Positions 9,585 to 18,838 of a DNA stretch of 64,000 nucleotides are shown in pieces (the stretch's first letter is position 1; each line of letters begins with the position of its first letter). The stretch comes from Pseudomonas sp. TH43 (GTDB lineage Bacteria > Pseudomonadota > Gammaproteobacteria > Pseudomonadales > Pseudomonadaceae), in contig NZ_JAEKFI010000003.1 in the NCBI RefSeq assembly GCF_016650635.1, positions 186,001 through 250,000 on the forward strand, in the 5' to 3' direction. The position numbers were made by a program, and so were the translations under genes. The notes under the pieces are model-generated. The model was not told the DNA's origin. It did not search any database and worked only from the letters and a program-made list of their open reading frames with translations.

Positions 9585-12500
9585 CTAGGCGTCCACCATC
9601 GCCATCGCCTCCTCGACATCCACGGCTACCAGTCGCGAACAACCCGGTTCATGCATCGTTACGCCCATCAACTGCTCGGCCATTTCCATGGCGATCTTGT
9701 TGTGGGTGATATAGATGAACTGCACGGTCTGCGACATCTCTTTGACCAATCGTGCGTAGCGTCCAACGTTAGCGTCATCCAGCGGTGCGTCAACTTCATC
9801 AAGCATGCAGAACGGCGCCGGGTTCAACTTGAAGATCGCAAAAACCAGTGCCAGCGCCGTCAGGGCTTTTTCCCCGCCGGAGAGCAAATGGATGGTGCTG
9901 TTCTTCTTCCCTGGCGGCTGCGCCATGATCGTTACCCCTGTATCGAGTAGATCTTCGCCCGTCAGTTCCAAATACGCCCGCCCACCACCGAAAACTTTTG
10001 GGAAAAGTGCCTGTAAACCGCCATTGATCTGATCAAAGGTATCTTTAAAGCGGTTTCGGGTTTCCTTGTCGATCTTGCGGATAACGTTTTCCAGGGTGTC
10101 CAGTGCTTCGACCAGATCGGCGTCTTGGGCATCCAGATAACGTTTACGCTCGGACTGTTGCGTGTATTCGTCGATGGCCGCGAGGTTGATCGCGCCCAAG
10201 CGTTGAATCCGCGCACTGATGCGTTCGAGTTCTTCTTCGGCTTCACGTTCACTGGCTTGCGCAGTTAATGTCGCGAGCACGCCGTTTAGATCGTAGCCGT
10301 CTTCGAGCAATTGATCCTGCAACGCCTTGCGGCGCACGGTCAGGGCTTGCCATTCCATGCGCTGTTGTTCGAGTTGGCCGCGAATCAACTGCGATTGCTG
10401 TTCGGCCTGGGTCCGGCGTTTTTCCGCGTCGCGCAGTTCGCGGTCGGCGTCTTCCAGAGCGATCTGCGCGGTCTTGAGTTCTTCGTCGACAGTCATGCGC
10501 TTGTCGAGCAGCTCTTCGAGTTTCAGGCGCAGCTCTTCCAGCGGCGCCTCGCCCTCCTCCAGGTTCAGACTCAACTGCTCGCGTTTTTCGGTGAGGCGCT
10601 CGGCCTGCATTTCCAGACGCTCCAGCGCCTGACGCGTGGAGTCGTGCTGGGCGCGCAACGAGCCGAGGCGCACGGCCAGTTGATGGGCGTGATCCTTGTG
10701 CTGACGCGCTTCCTGACGCACTCGATCGAGGCGCTCGCGCAGACTGTCGCGCTGGGCCAGCAGCAATTCGCGCTGCTCGGTGTCCAGCGCCATCGCGTCG
10801 AGGGCTTCCTGCAACTGCATGCGCGCTTCGCCAACCTGCTCGTGCTCAAGCTCACGTTGCTCGCCGAGCTCGACGAGTTCCTCATCGAGGCGCGTCCGGC
10901 GCAAGGTCAATTGTTCGGCCTTGGCTTTACCGGCGGACAGTTGGGCTTTGAGTTCACCTTGCTGACGCGCTTCGTCTTGCAGCAAACGACGCAAATGTTC
11001 GCGGCCGTTTTCCTGCTGACGCTGTCGCGCACGCAGGGTTTGCAGACGGGTTTCCATGGCCTCGACCGTGGCTTCTTTCTCTTCGCGCTCGAGGTGCAAC
11101 GCTTCGATTTCCTGGCCACGGGCAAGCATGCCGCTTTCCGCTTCACTGGCCCGACGCACACGCAGGAAGTGCCGACCGATCCAGTAACCATCACGACTGA
11201 TCAGGCTCTCGCCAGCGCTCAACTGCCCGCGCAAGGCCAGCGCGTGCTCGAGGCTATCGACCGGTTTGACCTGACCGAGCCACGGCGACAGATCGATCTG
11301 TGCATCGACTTTATCCAGCAAGCTGCCCGCCACCCGCACGCCATCGCTGGCCGGGCTGAGCAGGCGCAGATCACCTTGGGTGAACCCGGACAAATCGAAG
11401 CCGCTGAAATCGTCTACCAGCACCGCTTGCAGGTCAGCGCCGAGCACGGTTTCCACCGCCAGCTCCCAACCCGCCTCGACCTTCAGGCCTTCGGCCAGGC
11501 GCGGGCGCTCGGCGAGATTGTGCTCCTTTAGCCATTCGGCGGTACCAGTGCCCGGATCGAGGGCAGCTTGCTGCAGAGCTTCAAGGGACGCCAGGCGACC
11601 ATTGAGGCGCTGCAAATCACCCTGCGCCTGTTGCTGCGCGGTCAGTGCCTGCTGCAATTCCTGACGCAATTGCTCAAGCTTTTCGACCTGCGCTTCTTCG
11701 CTGGTCTGCAAATCTTCAAGGGTCGCTTCGGACTCGGCGAGCTGCTCGTTGAGCTCCATGATCGCCGCGTCTTCCGGATCCGCCGAGAGCAGCGCGCGCT
11801 CTTCGCCGAGACGTTTCTGCCGATCGGCGAGGCGCTCCATGCTGGTTTCCAGTTGCTGGATGCGCGACTGCTGCACTTCGGCCTGACGGCGCGGTTCGGC
11901 GGCGGTCAGGTTGAAGGTGTCCCACTGCTCCTGCCAGCCGTGCATGACGCTTTCGGAATCTTCCAGCGCAGCAGCGGCTTCTTCGGCGGCAGCGCTGGTG
12001 ACTTCCTGTTCGGGGGTGAGCATGTCCAGCTCTTCGCCGAGGGTCAGCAGCAACGTGCGGTCGTGACCGAGGTGCGACTCGGTTTCCAGTCGGGCGCGCT
12101 CGGCTTCTTTCAGATCGTCCTGCAATTGACGCAGACGTTGCTGGCCGTGCTGGATGCTCTGCTCGACCCGGGCGATGTCGCCGCCGACCGAATAGAAGCG
12201 CCCCTGCACCAGATTGAAGCGTTCTGACAGATCATGGTGCCCGTCGCGCAGCCGTTCGATGGCCGCGTCGGCATTGCGTTGCTCGGCGACTAGCGCTTCG
12301 AAGCTGACTTCCTGAGTACCGATGATCGACTCGCGCTGGCCGACCTGATCGTTCAGATCCTGCCAGCGCAGGGCCGACAGTTGCGCCTTGAGCTGACGCT
12401 CTTCGGCTTTGAATTCCTGATACTTCTTCGCCGCTTCAGCCTGGCGGTGCAGGCGTTCGAGTTGACGCTCAAGCTCTTCACGCAGGTCGGTCAGGCGAGC

Positions 12501-13073
12501 GAGGTTTTCGTGGGTGCGGCGGATCCGGTTTTCGGTCTCGCGCCGACGCTCCTTGTACTTGGAGATGCCGGCGGCTTCTTCGATGAAGTTACGCAGGTCT
12601 TCGGGCTTGGACTCGATCAGCTTGGAGATCATCCCCTGCTCGATGATCGAGTAGCTGCGCGGGCCGAGGCCGGTGCCGAGGAAGATATCGGTGATGTCGC
12701 GACGACGGCATTTTGTGCCGTTGAGGTAATAAGTAGTCTGGCTGTCGCGGGTCACTTTGCGGCGAATGGAAATCTCCGCGTAGGCCGCGTATTCGCCCAG
12801 CAGCGTGCCATCGGAGTTATCGAAAACCAGCTCGATACTCGCCTGACTCACCGGTTTACGACTGGTCGAGCCATTGAAGATGACATCGGTCATCGACTCG
12901 CCGCGGAGGTTCTTCGCCGAACTTTCGCCCATCACCCAGCGCACGGCGTCGATGATATTCGACTTGCCGCAACCGTTCGGCCCGACGACTGCCGCCATGT
13001 TACTGGGGAAGTTCACCGTGGTCGGGTCGACGAAGGATTTGAATCCCGCCAGCTTGATGCACTTGAGCCGCAC
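9585..13073 (-). CDS. smc: Chromosome segregation SMC ATPase
   Basis: 1162 residues, full length. Walker A GPNGCGKS is at residues 31-38. A long coiled coil runs from about 170 to 490, the hinge lies near 500-650, and a second coiled coil continues to about 1000. The C-terminal head carries the LLSGGEKALTALAL signature and the CMLDEVDAPLDD Walker B. The protein organises and compacts the chromosome together with ScpA/ScpB (not in this window). Its start codon lies two bases after the stop of the upstream GntR gene, so the two are almost certainly cotranscribed and perhaps translationally coupled. Confidence 0.97.
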   Translation of the reverse strand: MRLKCIKLAGFKSFVDPTTVNFPSNMAAVVGPNGCGKSNIIDAVRWVMGESSAKNLRGESMTDVIFNGSTSRKPVSQASIELVFDNSDGTLLGEYAAYAEISIRRKVTRDSQTTYYLNGTKCRRRDITDIFLGTGLGPRSYSIIEQGMISKLIESKPEDLRNFIEEAAGISKYKERRRETENRIRRTHENLARLTDLREELERQLERLHRQAEAAKKYQEFKAEERQLKAQLSALRWQDLNDQVGQRESIIGTQEVSFEALVAEQRNADAAIERLRDGHHDLSERFNLVQGRFYSVGGDIARVEQSIQHGQQRLRQLQDDLKEAERARLETESHLGHDRTLLLTLGEELDMLTPEQEVTSAAAEEAAAALEDSESVMHGWQEQWDTFNLTAAEPRRQAEVQQSRIQQLETSMERLADRQKRLGEERALLSADPEDAAIMELNEQLAESEATLEDLQTSEEAQVEKLEQLRQELQQALTAQQQAQGDLQRLNGRLASLEALQQAALDPGTGTAEWLKEHNLAERPRLAEGLKVEAGWELAVETVLGADLQAVLVDDFSGFDLSGFTQGDLRLLSPASDGVRVAGSLLDKVDAQIDLSPWLGQVKPVDSLEHALALRGQLSAGESLISRDGYWIGRHFLRVRRASEAESGMLARGQEIEALHLEREEKEATVEAMETRLQTLRARQRQQENGREHLRRLLQDEARQQGELKAQLSAGKAKAEQLTLRRTRLDEELVELGEQRELEHEQVGEARMQLQEALDAMALDTEQRELLLAQRDSLRERLDRVRQEARQHKDHAHQLAVRLGSLRAQHDSTRQALERLEMQAERLTEKREQLSLNLEEGEAPLEELRLKLEELLDKRMTVDEELKTAQIALEDADRELRDAEKRRTQAEQQSQLIRGQLEQQRMEWQALTVRRKALQDQLLEDGYDLNGVLATLTAQASEREAEEELERISARIQRLGAINLAAIDEYTQQSERKRYLDAQDADLVEALDTLENVIRKIDKETRNRFKDTFDQINGGLQALFPKVFGGGRAYLELTGEDLLDTGVTIMAQPPGKKNSTIHLLSGGEKALTALALVFAIFKLNPAPFCMLDEVDAPLDDANVGRYARLVKEMSQTVQFIYITHNKIAMEMAEQLMGVTMHEPGCSRLVAVDVEEAMAMVDA

Positions 13074-13075
13074 GC

Positions 13076-13735
13076 TTAGGCGACCGTCAGGGCAGACACC
13101 ACCAGATCGCAGCTGCGCTGGGCGTACGCCGTCAGCACGATGCGGATCTGCGGCAAATCACGGGCAAGCACGGCGGCCAGCAAGCGCTCGAACAGTTCGA
13201 GGAACTCGCTCATGGAGGCCTTGCGCTGTTCGAGGGCGAGGAAGTAGGCGCGGCTCATGGCCGGTTGCAGGTTCTCGACCGTTTCCTGCAGGTACGGGTT
13301 GTTGGCGAATGGATAGGCGGCGCGCATCACGCTGAAGCTGTCGTCGACAAACGCACGGATGTCCTGGCGCTCGAAGCTGGCGGTCAGGCGCTGCTGGATT
13401 TGCACGAACGGCGCCATGTCGGCCTGCACTTGCCAGCCATTGGCCACCGAGTTGCCAAGCAGGATGTACAGCTCGCTCATCAGCGTGCACAGGCTCTGCA
13501 CCTTGTGCGGCGTCAGCTCGGTGACGTGCGCACCACGGCGCGGCAGGATCGCGATCAGGTGGCGGCGTTCGAGGATCAGCAGGGCTTCGCGGACCGATCC
13601 GCGACTGACATTGAGTGCCAGCGTGACCTTCTGTTCCTGGATGCGCTCTCCTGGCTTCATTTCGCCACGAATGATGCGTTCGGCGAGGTGGTGAGCAATT
13701 TGCTCGGCGAGGCTGTCCGGCGCCTTGAACGTCAT
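13076..13735 (-). CDS. GntR-family transcriptional regulator (FCD type)
   Basis: 219 residues. The N-terminal winged helix includes LAEQIAHHLAERIIRGEMKP and the SRGSVREALLILERRHLI recognition region. The all-helical FadR C-terminal ligand domain follows (ELYILLGNSVAN, AFVDDSFSVMRAAYPF). AAGGA precedes the ATG. It lies head-to-head with xdhA and immediately upstream of smc. Position suggests control of the xanthine dehydrogenase genes through the paired TGAC-N6-GTCA sites in the shared upstream region. That role is inference, and the effector is unknown. Confidence 0.88.
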   Translation of the reverse strand: MTFKAPDSLAEQIAHHLAERIIRGEMKPGERIQEQKVTLALNVSRGSVREALLILERRHLIAILPRRGAHVTELTPHKVQSLCTLMSELYILLGNSVANGWQVQADMAPFVQIQQRLTASFERQDIRAFVDDSFSVMRAAYPFANNPYLQETVENLQPAMSRAYFLALEQRKASMSEFLELFERLLAAVLARDLPQIRIVLTAYAQRSCDLVVSALTVA

Positions 13736-13907
13736 GGTTGTCCTTCAAACTCTATCGATCTGCACAAGCGGCGCAGTGTAGCGCAAATGCAGGCCCATGG
13801 CGGAGTGCCCACTCAGCGGTTTTTGGCACGAATCCCGCAAAAAAGCAGGGGATCCAATGAGGGTCAATACTGAATAGACACGTTGTTGATCGACGAAATG
13901 CATTTTC

Positions 13908-13958
13908 TTGACCTTTAAGTCAGAAAACCATTGACCGAAAAGTCAGAGCTGCTAAATT
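13908..13958 (+). promoter_or_regulatory. xdhA promoter with two TGAC-N6-GTCA sites
   Basis: Two copies of the small palindrome TGAC-N6-GTCA, at 13909-13922 and 13932-13945, are spaced 23 bp centre to centre. The second overlaps a -35 hexamer TTGACC (13931-13936), which sits 16 bp before a TAAATT -10 (13953-13958). The geometry suits a dimeric regulator, plausibly the adjacent GntR protein. The promoter elements are direct reading; the regulator assignment is inference. Confidence 0.5.
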
Positions 13959-14003
13959 CGGCTCAAGTCGGTTAACAACAATAATGAGTCTGCGAGGCCT
14001 TCC

Positions 14004-15458
14004 GTGATCCAGTTTTTACTTAACCAGGAACTCCGTAGCGAGCACGCCCTGGACCCGAATCTGACTGTGCTCAATTACTTGCGCGAACACGTAGGCAAAT
14101 CGGGCACCAAAGAAGGTTGCGCCAGCGGTGACTGCGGCGCCTGCACCGTGGTGGTCGGCGAGTTGCAAACGGATGACGCTGGCCGCGAATACATTCGTTA
14201 TCGCAGCCTCAACTCATGCCTGACCTTTGTTTCGTCGCTGCACGGCAAACAACTGATCAGCGTCGAAGACCTCAAGCACAAGGGCGAACTGCACAGCGTG
14301 CAGAAAGCCATGGTCGAGTGCCACGGCTCGCAGTGCGGTTTCTGCACCCCCGGTTTCGTCATGTCGCTGTTCGCCCTGCAAAAGAACAGCGATGCGCCCG
14401 ATCACGCCAAGGCCCACGAAGCGCTGGCCGGCAACCTCTGTCGCTGCACCGGCTACCGTCCGATTCTGGCGGCAGCCGAGCAATCGTGCTGCGGCAAACA
14501 ACCGGATCAGTTCGATGCCCGCGAAGCCGACACCATCGCCCGCCTCAAAGCCATTGCCCCGACCGATATCGGCGAACTGAACAGTGGCGACAAACGCTGC
14601 CTGGTGCCGCTGACCGTCGCTGATCTGGCCGATCTCTACGACGCCTACCCGCAAGCACGCCTGCTCGCTGGCGGTACCGATCTGGCGCTGGAAGTTACCC
14701 AATTTCACCGCACCTTGCCGGTGATGATCTACGTTGGCAACGTCGCTGAAATGAAGCGCATCGAAACCTTCGATGACCGCATCGAAATCGGCGCCGCCAC
14801 TGCCCTCTCCGACTGCTACGAAGCGCTGAACGCCGAGTACCCGGACTTCGGCGAATTGCTGCATCGCTTCGCCTCCCTGCAGATTCGCAATCAGGGCACG
14901 CTCGGCGGCAACATCGGCAACGCCTCGCCAATCGGTGACTCGCCACCGCTGCTGATCGCCCTCGGCGCGCAGGTCGTACTGTGCAAAGGCGAAACCCGCC
15001 GCACGCTGAACCTCGATGATTACTTCATCGACTACAAAGTCACTGCGCGCCAGGAAAGTGAGTTCATCGAGAAAATCATCGTCCCGCGCGCCAGCGCCGA
15101 ACAGCGTTTCCGCGCTTACAAAGTTTCCAAACGTCTGGACGACGACATCTCCGCCGTCTGCGCCGCCTTCAACCTGCGCGTCGAAAACGGCGTGATCACT
15201 GATGCGCGCATGGCCTTCGGCGGCATGGCCGCAATCCCCAAACGCGCCACTCACTGCGAAGCCGTGTTGATCGGTCAGCCGTTCAACAACGCCGTGGTCG
15301 AACGCGCCTGCGCCGCCCTGGCCGAAGATTTCACCCCGCTCTCGGACTTCCGCGCCAGCAAGGAATATCGCCTGCTCAGCGCGCAGAACCTGCTGCGCAA
15401 ATACTTCATCGAACTGCAAACACCGCACATCGAGACTCGGGTGACCGCTTATGTCTAA
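14004..15458 (+). CDS. xdhA: Xanthine dehydrogenase, small subunit (2Fe-2S and FAD)
   Basis: 484 residues. The N-terminal plant-type ferredoxin domain shows GCASGDCGACTVVV. A second [2Fe-2S] domain has CGFCTPGF and NLCRCTGYRPI, and a CO-dehydrogenase-type FAD domain begins near residue 195 (LLAGGTDLAL, QIRNQGTLGGNIGNASPIGD). It passes electrons from the molybdenum subunit to NAD in oxidation of hypoxanthine and xanthine to urate. The start is GTG, supported by the conserved MIQFLLN opening. Its 3' end overlaps xdhB by 8 nt, indicating translational coupling. Confidence 0.96.
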   Translation: MIQFLLNQELRSEHALDPNLTVLNYLREHVGKSGTKEGCASGDCGACTVVVGELQTDDAGREYIRYRSLNSCLTFVSSLHGKQLISVEDLKHKGELHSVQKAMVECHGSQCGFCTPGFVMSLFALQKNSDAPDHAKAHEALAGNLCRCTGYRPILAAAEQSCCGKQPDQFDAREADTIARLKAIAPTDIGELNSGDKRCLVPLTVADLADLYDAYPQARLLAGGTDLALEVTQFHRTLPVMIYVGNVAEMKRIETFDDRIEIGAATALSDCYEALNAEYPDFGELLHRFASLQIRNQGTLGGNIGNASPIGDSPPLLIALGAQVVLCKGETRRTLNLDDYFIDYKVTARQESEFIEKIIVPRASAEQRFRAYKVSKRLDDDISAVCAAFNLRVENGVITDARMAFGGMAAIPKRATHCEAVLIGQPFNNAVVERACAALAEDFTPLSDFRASKEYRLLSAQNLLRKYFIELQTPHIETRVTAYV

Positions 15459-17850
15459 CCATCACGGCGTAGAAAAAACCCAGGCTGAACTGGCTGAATT
15501 GTTCGCCAAGGATCTGACTTCTGGCGTCGGCCGCAGCGTCAAGCACGACAGCGCCGCCAAGCACGTGTCCGGTGAAGCGCAGTACATCGATGATCGTCTG
15601 GAATTTCCGAACCAGTTGCACCTGTACGCACGCATGTCGGACCGCGCCCACGCGAAAATCATCAGCATCGACACCAGGCCCTGCTACGCCTTCGAAGGCG
15701 TGCGCATCGCCATCACTCACGAAGACGTCCCGGGCCTGAAAGACATCGGCCCGCTGATGCCGGGCGACCCGCTGCTGGCCATCGATGACGTGCAATTCGT
15801 TGGTCAACCGGTGCTCGCCGTTGCCGCGAAAGATCTGGAAACCGCGCGTAAAGCGGCGATGGCCGCGATCATCGAATATGAAGATCTCGAGCCGGTGCTC
15901 GACGTGGTCGAAGCGCTGCGCAAACGCCACTTCGTGCTCGACAGCCACACTCATCAACGCGGCGATTCGGTTTCCGCTTTGGCGACCGCTGAACACCGCA
16001 TTCAGGGCACGCTGCACATTGGCGGTCAGGAACACTTTTATCTGGAGACGCAGATCTCCTCGGTGATGCCGACTGAAGACGGCGGCATGATCGTCTACTG
16101 CTCCACGCAGAACCCGACCGAAGTGCAGAAACTGGTCGCCGAAGTGCTCGACGTGTCGATGAACAAGATCGTCGTCGACATGCGCCGCATGGGCGGTGGT
16201 TTCGGCGGCAAGGAAACTCAGGCAGCGAGCCCGGCGTGCCTGTGTGCGGTGGTTGCGCACCTCACCGGCCAGCCGACCAAGATGCGCCTGCCACGTGTCG
16301 AAGACATGCTGATGACCGGCAAGCGTCACCCGTTCTACGTCGAATACGACGTCGGCTTCGACAGCACCGGGCGCCTGCACGGGATCAACATGGACCTGGC
16401 CGGCAACTGCGGCTGCTCGCCGGATTTGTCTGCTTCGATCGTTGACCGGGCGATGTTCCACTCGGACAACTCGTACTACCTGGGCGACGCGACCATTCAC
16501 GGTCACCGCTGCAAGACCAACACCGCCTCGAACACCGCTTACCGTGGTTTCGGTGGCCCGCAAGGCATGGTCGCAATCGAAGAAGTGATGGACGCGATTG
16601 CACGTCACCTGCACCTCGATCCGCTCGCCGTGCGCAAGGCTAACTACTACGGCAAGACCGAGCGCAACGTCACCCATTACTACCAGACCGTCGAGCACAA
16701 CATGCTCGAAGAAATGACTGCCGAACTGGAAGAAAGCAGCCAGTATCACGAACGCCGCGAAGCGATCCGTCGCTACAACGCCAACAGCCCGATCCTGAAA
16801 AAAGGCCTGGCGCTGACGCCGGTAAAATTCGGCATTTCCTTCACCGCGAGTTTCTTGAACCAGGCCGGTGCGCTGATCCACATCTACACCGACGGCAGCA
16901 TCCACTTGAACCACGGCGGCACGGAAATGGGTCAGGGCCTCAACACCAAAGTTGCGCAGGTCGTGGCCGAAGTGTTCCAGGTGGAAATCGATCGCGTGCA
17001 GATCACCGCGACCAACACCGACAAAGTGCCGAACACCTCGCCGACCGCGGCGTCGAGCGGCGCCGACCTCAACGGTAAAGCCGCGCAGAATGCCGCCGAG
17101 ATCATCAAAAAACGCCTGGTCGAATTCGCCGCACGTCACTACAAAGTCAGTGAAGAAGATGTCGAATTCCACAACGGCCATGTGCGTGTTCGCGACCATA
17201 TTCTGACCTTTGAAGCGCTGATCCAGCAGGCGTATTTCAATCAGGTTTCGCTGTCGAGTACCGGGTTCTACAAGACCCCGAAAATCTTCTACGACCGCAG
17301 CCAGGCACGCGGTCGTCCGTTCTACTACTTCGCCTTCGGCGCGGCGTGCTGCGAAGTGATCGTCGACACCCTCACCGGCGAGTACAAGATGCTGCGTACC
17401 GACATTCTTCATGACGTCGGCGCCTCGCTGAACCCGTCCATCGACATCGGCCAGGTCGAAGGTGGCTTCATCCAGGGCATGGGCTGGCTGACCATGGAAG
17501 AGCTGGTCTGGAACAACAAAGGCAAGCTGATGACCAATGGCCCGGCCAGCTACAAGATCCCGGCCGTGGCGGACATGCCGCTCGACCTGCGGGTGAAGCT
17601 GGTGGAAAACCGCAAGAACCCGGAAGACACGGTGTTCCATTCCAAGGCTGTCGGTGAACCGCCGTTCATGCTCGGGATTGCGTCGTGGTGCGCGATCAAG
17701 GACGCGGTGGCGAGCCTGGGTGACTATATGCATCAGCCGCAGATTGATGCGCCGGCGACGCCGGAGCGAGTGTTGTGGGGTTGCGAGCAGATGCGGCAGT
17801 TGAAGGCGGTAAAAGCCGTCGAAGCTGAGACCGAGTTGGCTCCGCTCTAG
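15451..17850 (+). CDS. xdhB: Xanthine dehydrogenase, large molybdopterin-binding subunit
   Basis: 799 residues; the catalytic subunit. The usual order is seen: an N-terminal a/b hammerhead domain (GEAQYIDD) and molybdopterin-binding segments GGGFGGKETQ and AYRGFGGPQG. The HLNHGGTEMGQGLNTK region and ASSGADLNG motif follow, then the C-terminal KAVGEPPFMLG, whose Glu is the family's general base. It works with XdhA, while XdhC inserts the sulfurated cofactor. It overlaps xdhA by 8 nt and precedes xdhC across a REP repeat. Confidence 0.96.
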   Translation: MSNHHGVEKTQAELAELFAKDLTSGVGRSVKHDSAAKHVSGEAQYIDDRLEFPNQLHLYARMSDRAHAKIISIDTRPCYAFEGVRIAITHEDVPGLKDIGPLMPGDPLLAIDDVQFVGQPVLAVAAKDLETARKAAMAAIIEYEDLEPVLDVVEALRKRHFVLDSHTHQRGDSVSALATAEHRIQGTLHIGGQEHFYLETQISSVMPTEDGGMIVYCSTQNPTEVQKLVAEVLDVSMNKIVVDMRRMGGGFGGKETQAASPACLCAVVAHLTGQPTKMRLPRVEDMLMTGKRHPFYVEYDVGFDSTGRLHGINMDLAGNCGCSPDLSASIVDRAMFHSDNSYYLGDATIHGHRCKTNTASNTAYRGFGGPQGMVAIEEVMDAIARHLHLDPLAVRKANYYGKTERNVTHYYQTVEHNMLEEMTAELEESSQYHERREAIRRYNANSPILKKGLALTPVKFGISFTASFLNQAGALIHIYTDGSIHLNHGGTEMGQGLNTKVAQVVAEVFQVEIDRVQITATNTDKVPNTSPTAASSGADLNGKAAQNAAEIIKKRLVEFAARHYKVSEEDVEFHNGHVRVRDHILTFEALIQQAYFNQVSLSSTGFYKTPKIFYDRSQARGRPFYYFAFGAACCEVIVDTLTGEYKMLRTDILHDVGASLNPSIDIGQVEGGFIQGMGWLTMEELVWNNKGKLMTNGPASYKIPAVADMPLDLRVKLVENRKNPEDTVFHSKAVGEPPFMLGIASWCAIKDAVASLGDYMHQPQIDAPATPERVLWGCEQMRQLKAVKAVEAETELAPL

Positions 17851-17867
17851 AACCGAGGCGCGGCTTT

Positions 17868-17936
17868 CGCGAGCAAGATTTGCTCCTACAAGGATCGCGT
17901 AGCCCTTGTAGGAGCATGGCTTGCCAGCGATGAGGC
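17868..17936. repeat. REP pair (degenerate, inverted)
   Basis: GCGAGCAAGATTTGCTCCTAC facing TGTAGGAGCATGGCTTGCCA between xdhB and xdhC. It sits inside an operon, so it may tune the relative stability of the two parts of the message. Confidence 0.8.
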
Positions 17937-17967
17937 CCGAACAGACAACGAAGATGTCGAGGTGAAC

Positions 17968-18825
17968 ATGTACAACTGGATCGACGCCCTCGCCGACCTG
18001 CAGAATCAGGGCGAACCCTGTGTTCTGGTGACGATCATCGAAGAACTCGGCTCGACCCCGCGTAACGCCGGCTCGAAAATGGTCGTCAGCGCCCGCCAGA
18101 CGTTCGACACCATCGGTGGCGGGCATCTGGAATACAAAGCCATGCAGATCGCTCGCGAGATGCTCGCCAGCGGCAAGCAGGACACGCATCTGGAGCGCTT
18201 CAGCCTCGGCGCCAGCCTTGGCCAGTGCTGCGGCGGCGCCACCGTGTTGCTGTTCGAACCGATGGGCCAGGTGCAGGCGCAGATTGCCGTATTCGGTGCC
18301 GGCCACGTTGGCCGCGCATTGGTGCCGTTGCTCGCCAGCCTGCCCTGCCGCGTGCGCTGGATCGATTCGCGGGAAGAGGAATTCCCCGAACAGATTCCTC
18401 ACGGCGTGCGTAAAATCGTCGCCGAAGAGCCTGTCGATGAAATCGATGACCTGCCCGCCGGCAGTTACTGCATCGTCATGACCCACAACCATCAGCTTGA
18501 TCTGGAGCTGACCGCCGCGATCCTCAAGCGCAACGATTTCACCTGGTTCGGCCTGATCGGCTCGAAGACCAAACGTGCCAAATTCGAACACCGTTTGCGT
18601 GATCGCGGTTTCGACGCCAGCGTCGTGCAACGTATGCGCTGCCCGATGGGCATCAGCGAAGTCAAAGGCAAATTGCCTGTGGAAATCGCCATCTCCATCG
18701 CCGGCGAAATCATCGCCACCTATAACGCCAATTTCGGCCAGCACACTGCCAGCGCCGAACCGATTGCCAAACTGTTGCCGCTTTCCCGGCGCAGTCAGGC
18801 CGCCAAACTCAAAGCCTCAAACTGA
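17968..18825 (+). CDS. xdhC: Xanthine dehydrogenase accessory protein XdhC
   Basis: 285 residues. XdhC binds molybdenum cofactor, promotes its sulfuration and hands it to XdhB. It shows the family's N-terminal CVLVTIIEELGSTPRNAGSK with GGGHLE, the CCGG segment, a Rossmann-like FGAGHVGRALVPLLASLP and the C-terminal CPMGISEVKGKLPVEIAISI. An upstream in-frame GTG two codons earlier lacks a ribosome site. The chosen ATG has GAGG with 5-nt spacing (17959-17962). It is followed 13 nt later by guaD, so purine oxidation and guanine deamination are in one transcriptional unit. Confidence 0.95.
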   Translation: MYNWIDALADLQNQGEPCVLVTIIEELGSTPRNAGSKMVVSARQTFDTIGGGHLEYKAMQIAREMLASGKQDTHLERFSLGASLGQCCGGATVLLFEPMGQVQAQIAVFGAGHVGRALVPLLASLPCRVRWIDSREEEFPEQIPHGVRKIVAEEPVDEIDDLPAGSYCIVMTHNHQLDLELTAAILKRNDFTWFGLIGSKTKRAKFEHRLRDRGFDASVVQRMRCPMGISEVKGKLPVEIAISIAGEIIATYNANFGQHTASAEPIAKLLPLSRRSQAAKLKASN

Positions 18826-18838
18826 TTAGAGAACCCTC

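Noticed and set aside
15406-18744. 1112-codon open frame on the minus strand opposite xdhA-xdhB-xdhC
   Set aside because: It spans three well-recognised genes in antisense, shows no domain and has the composition expected from high-GC codon bias.
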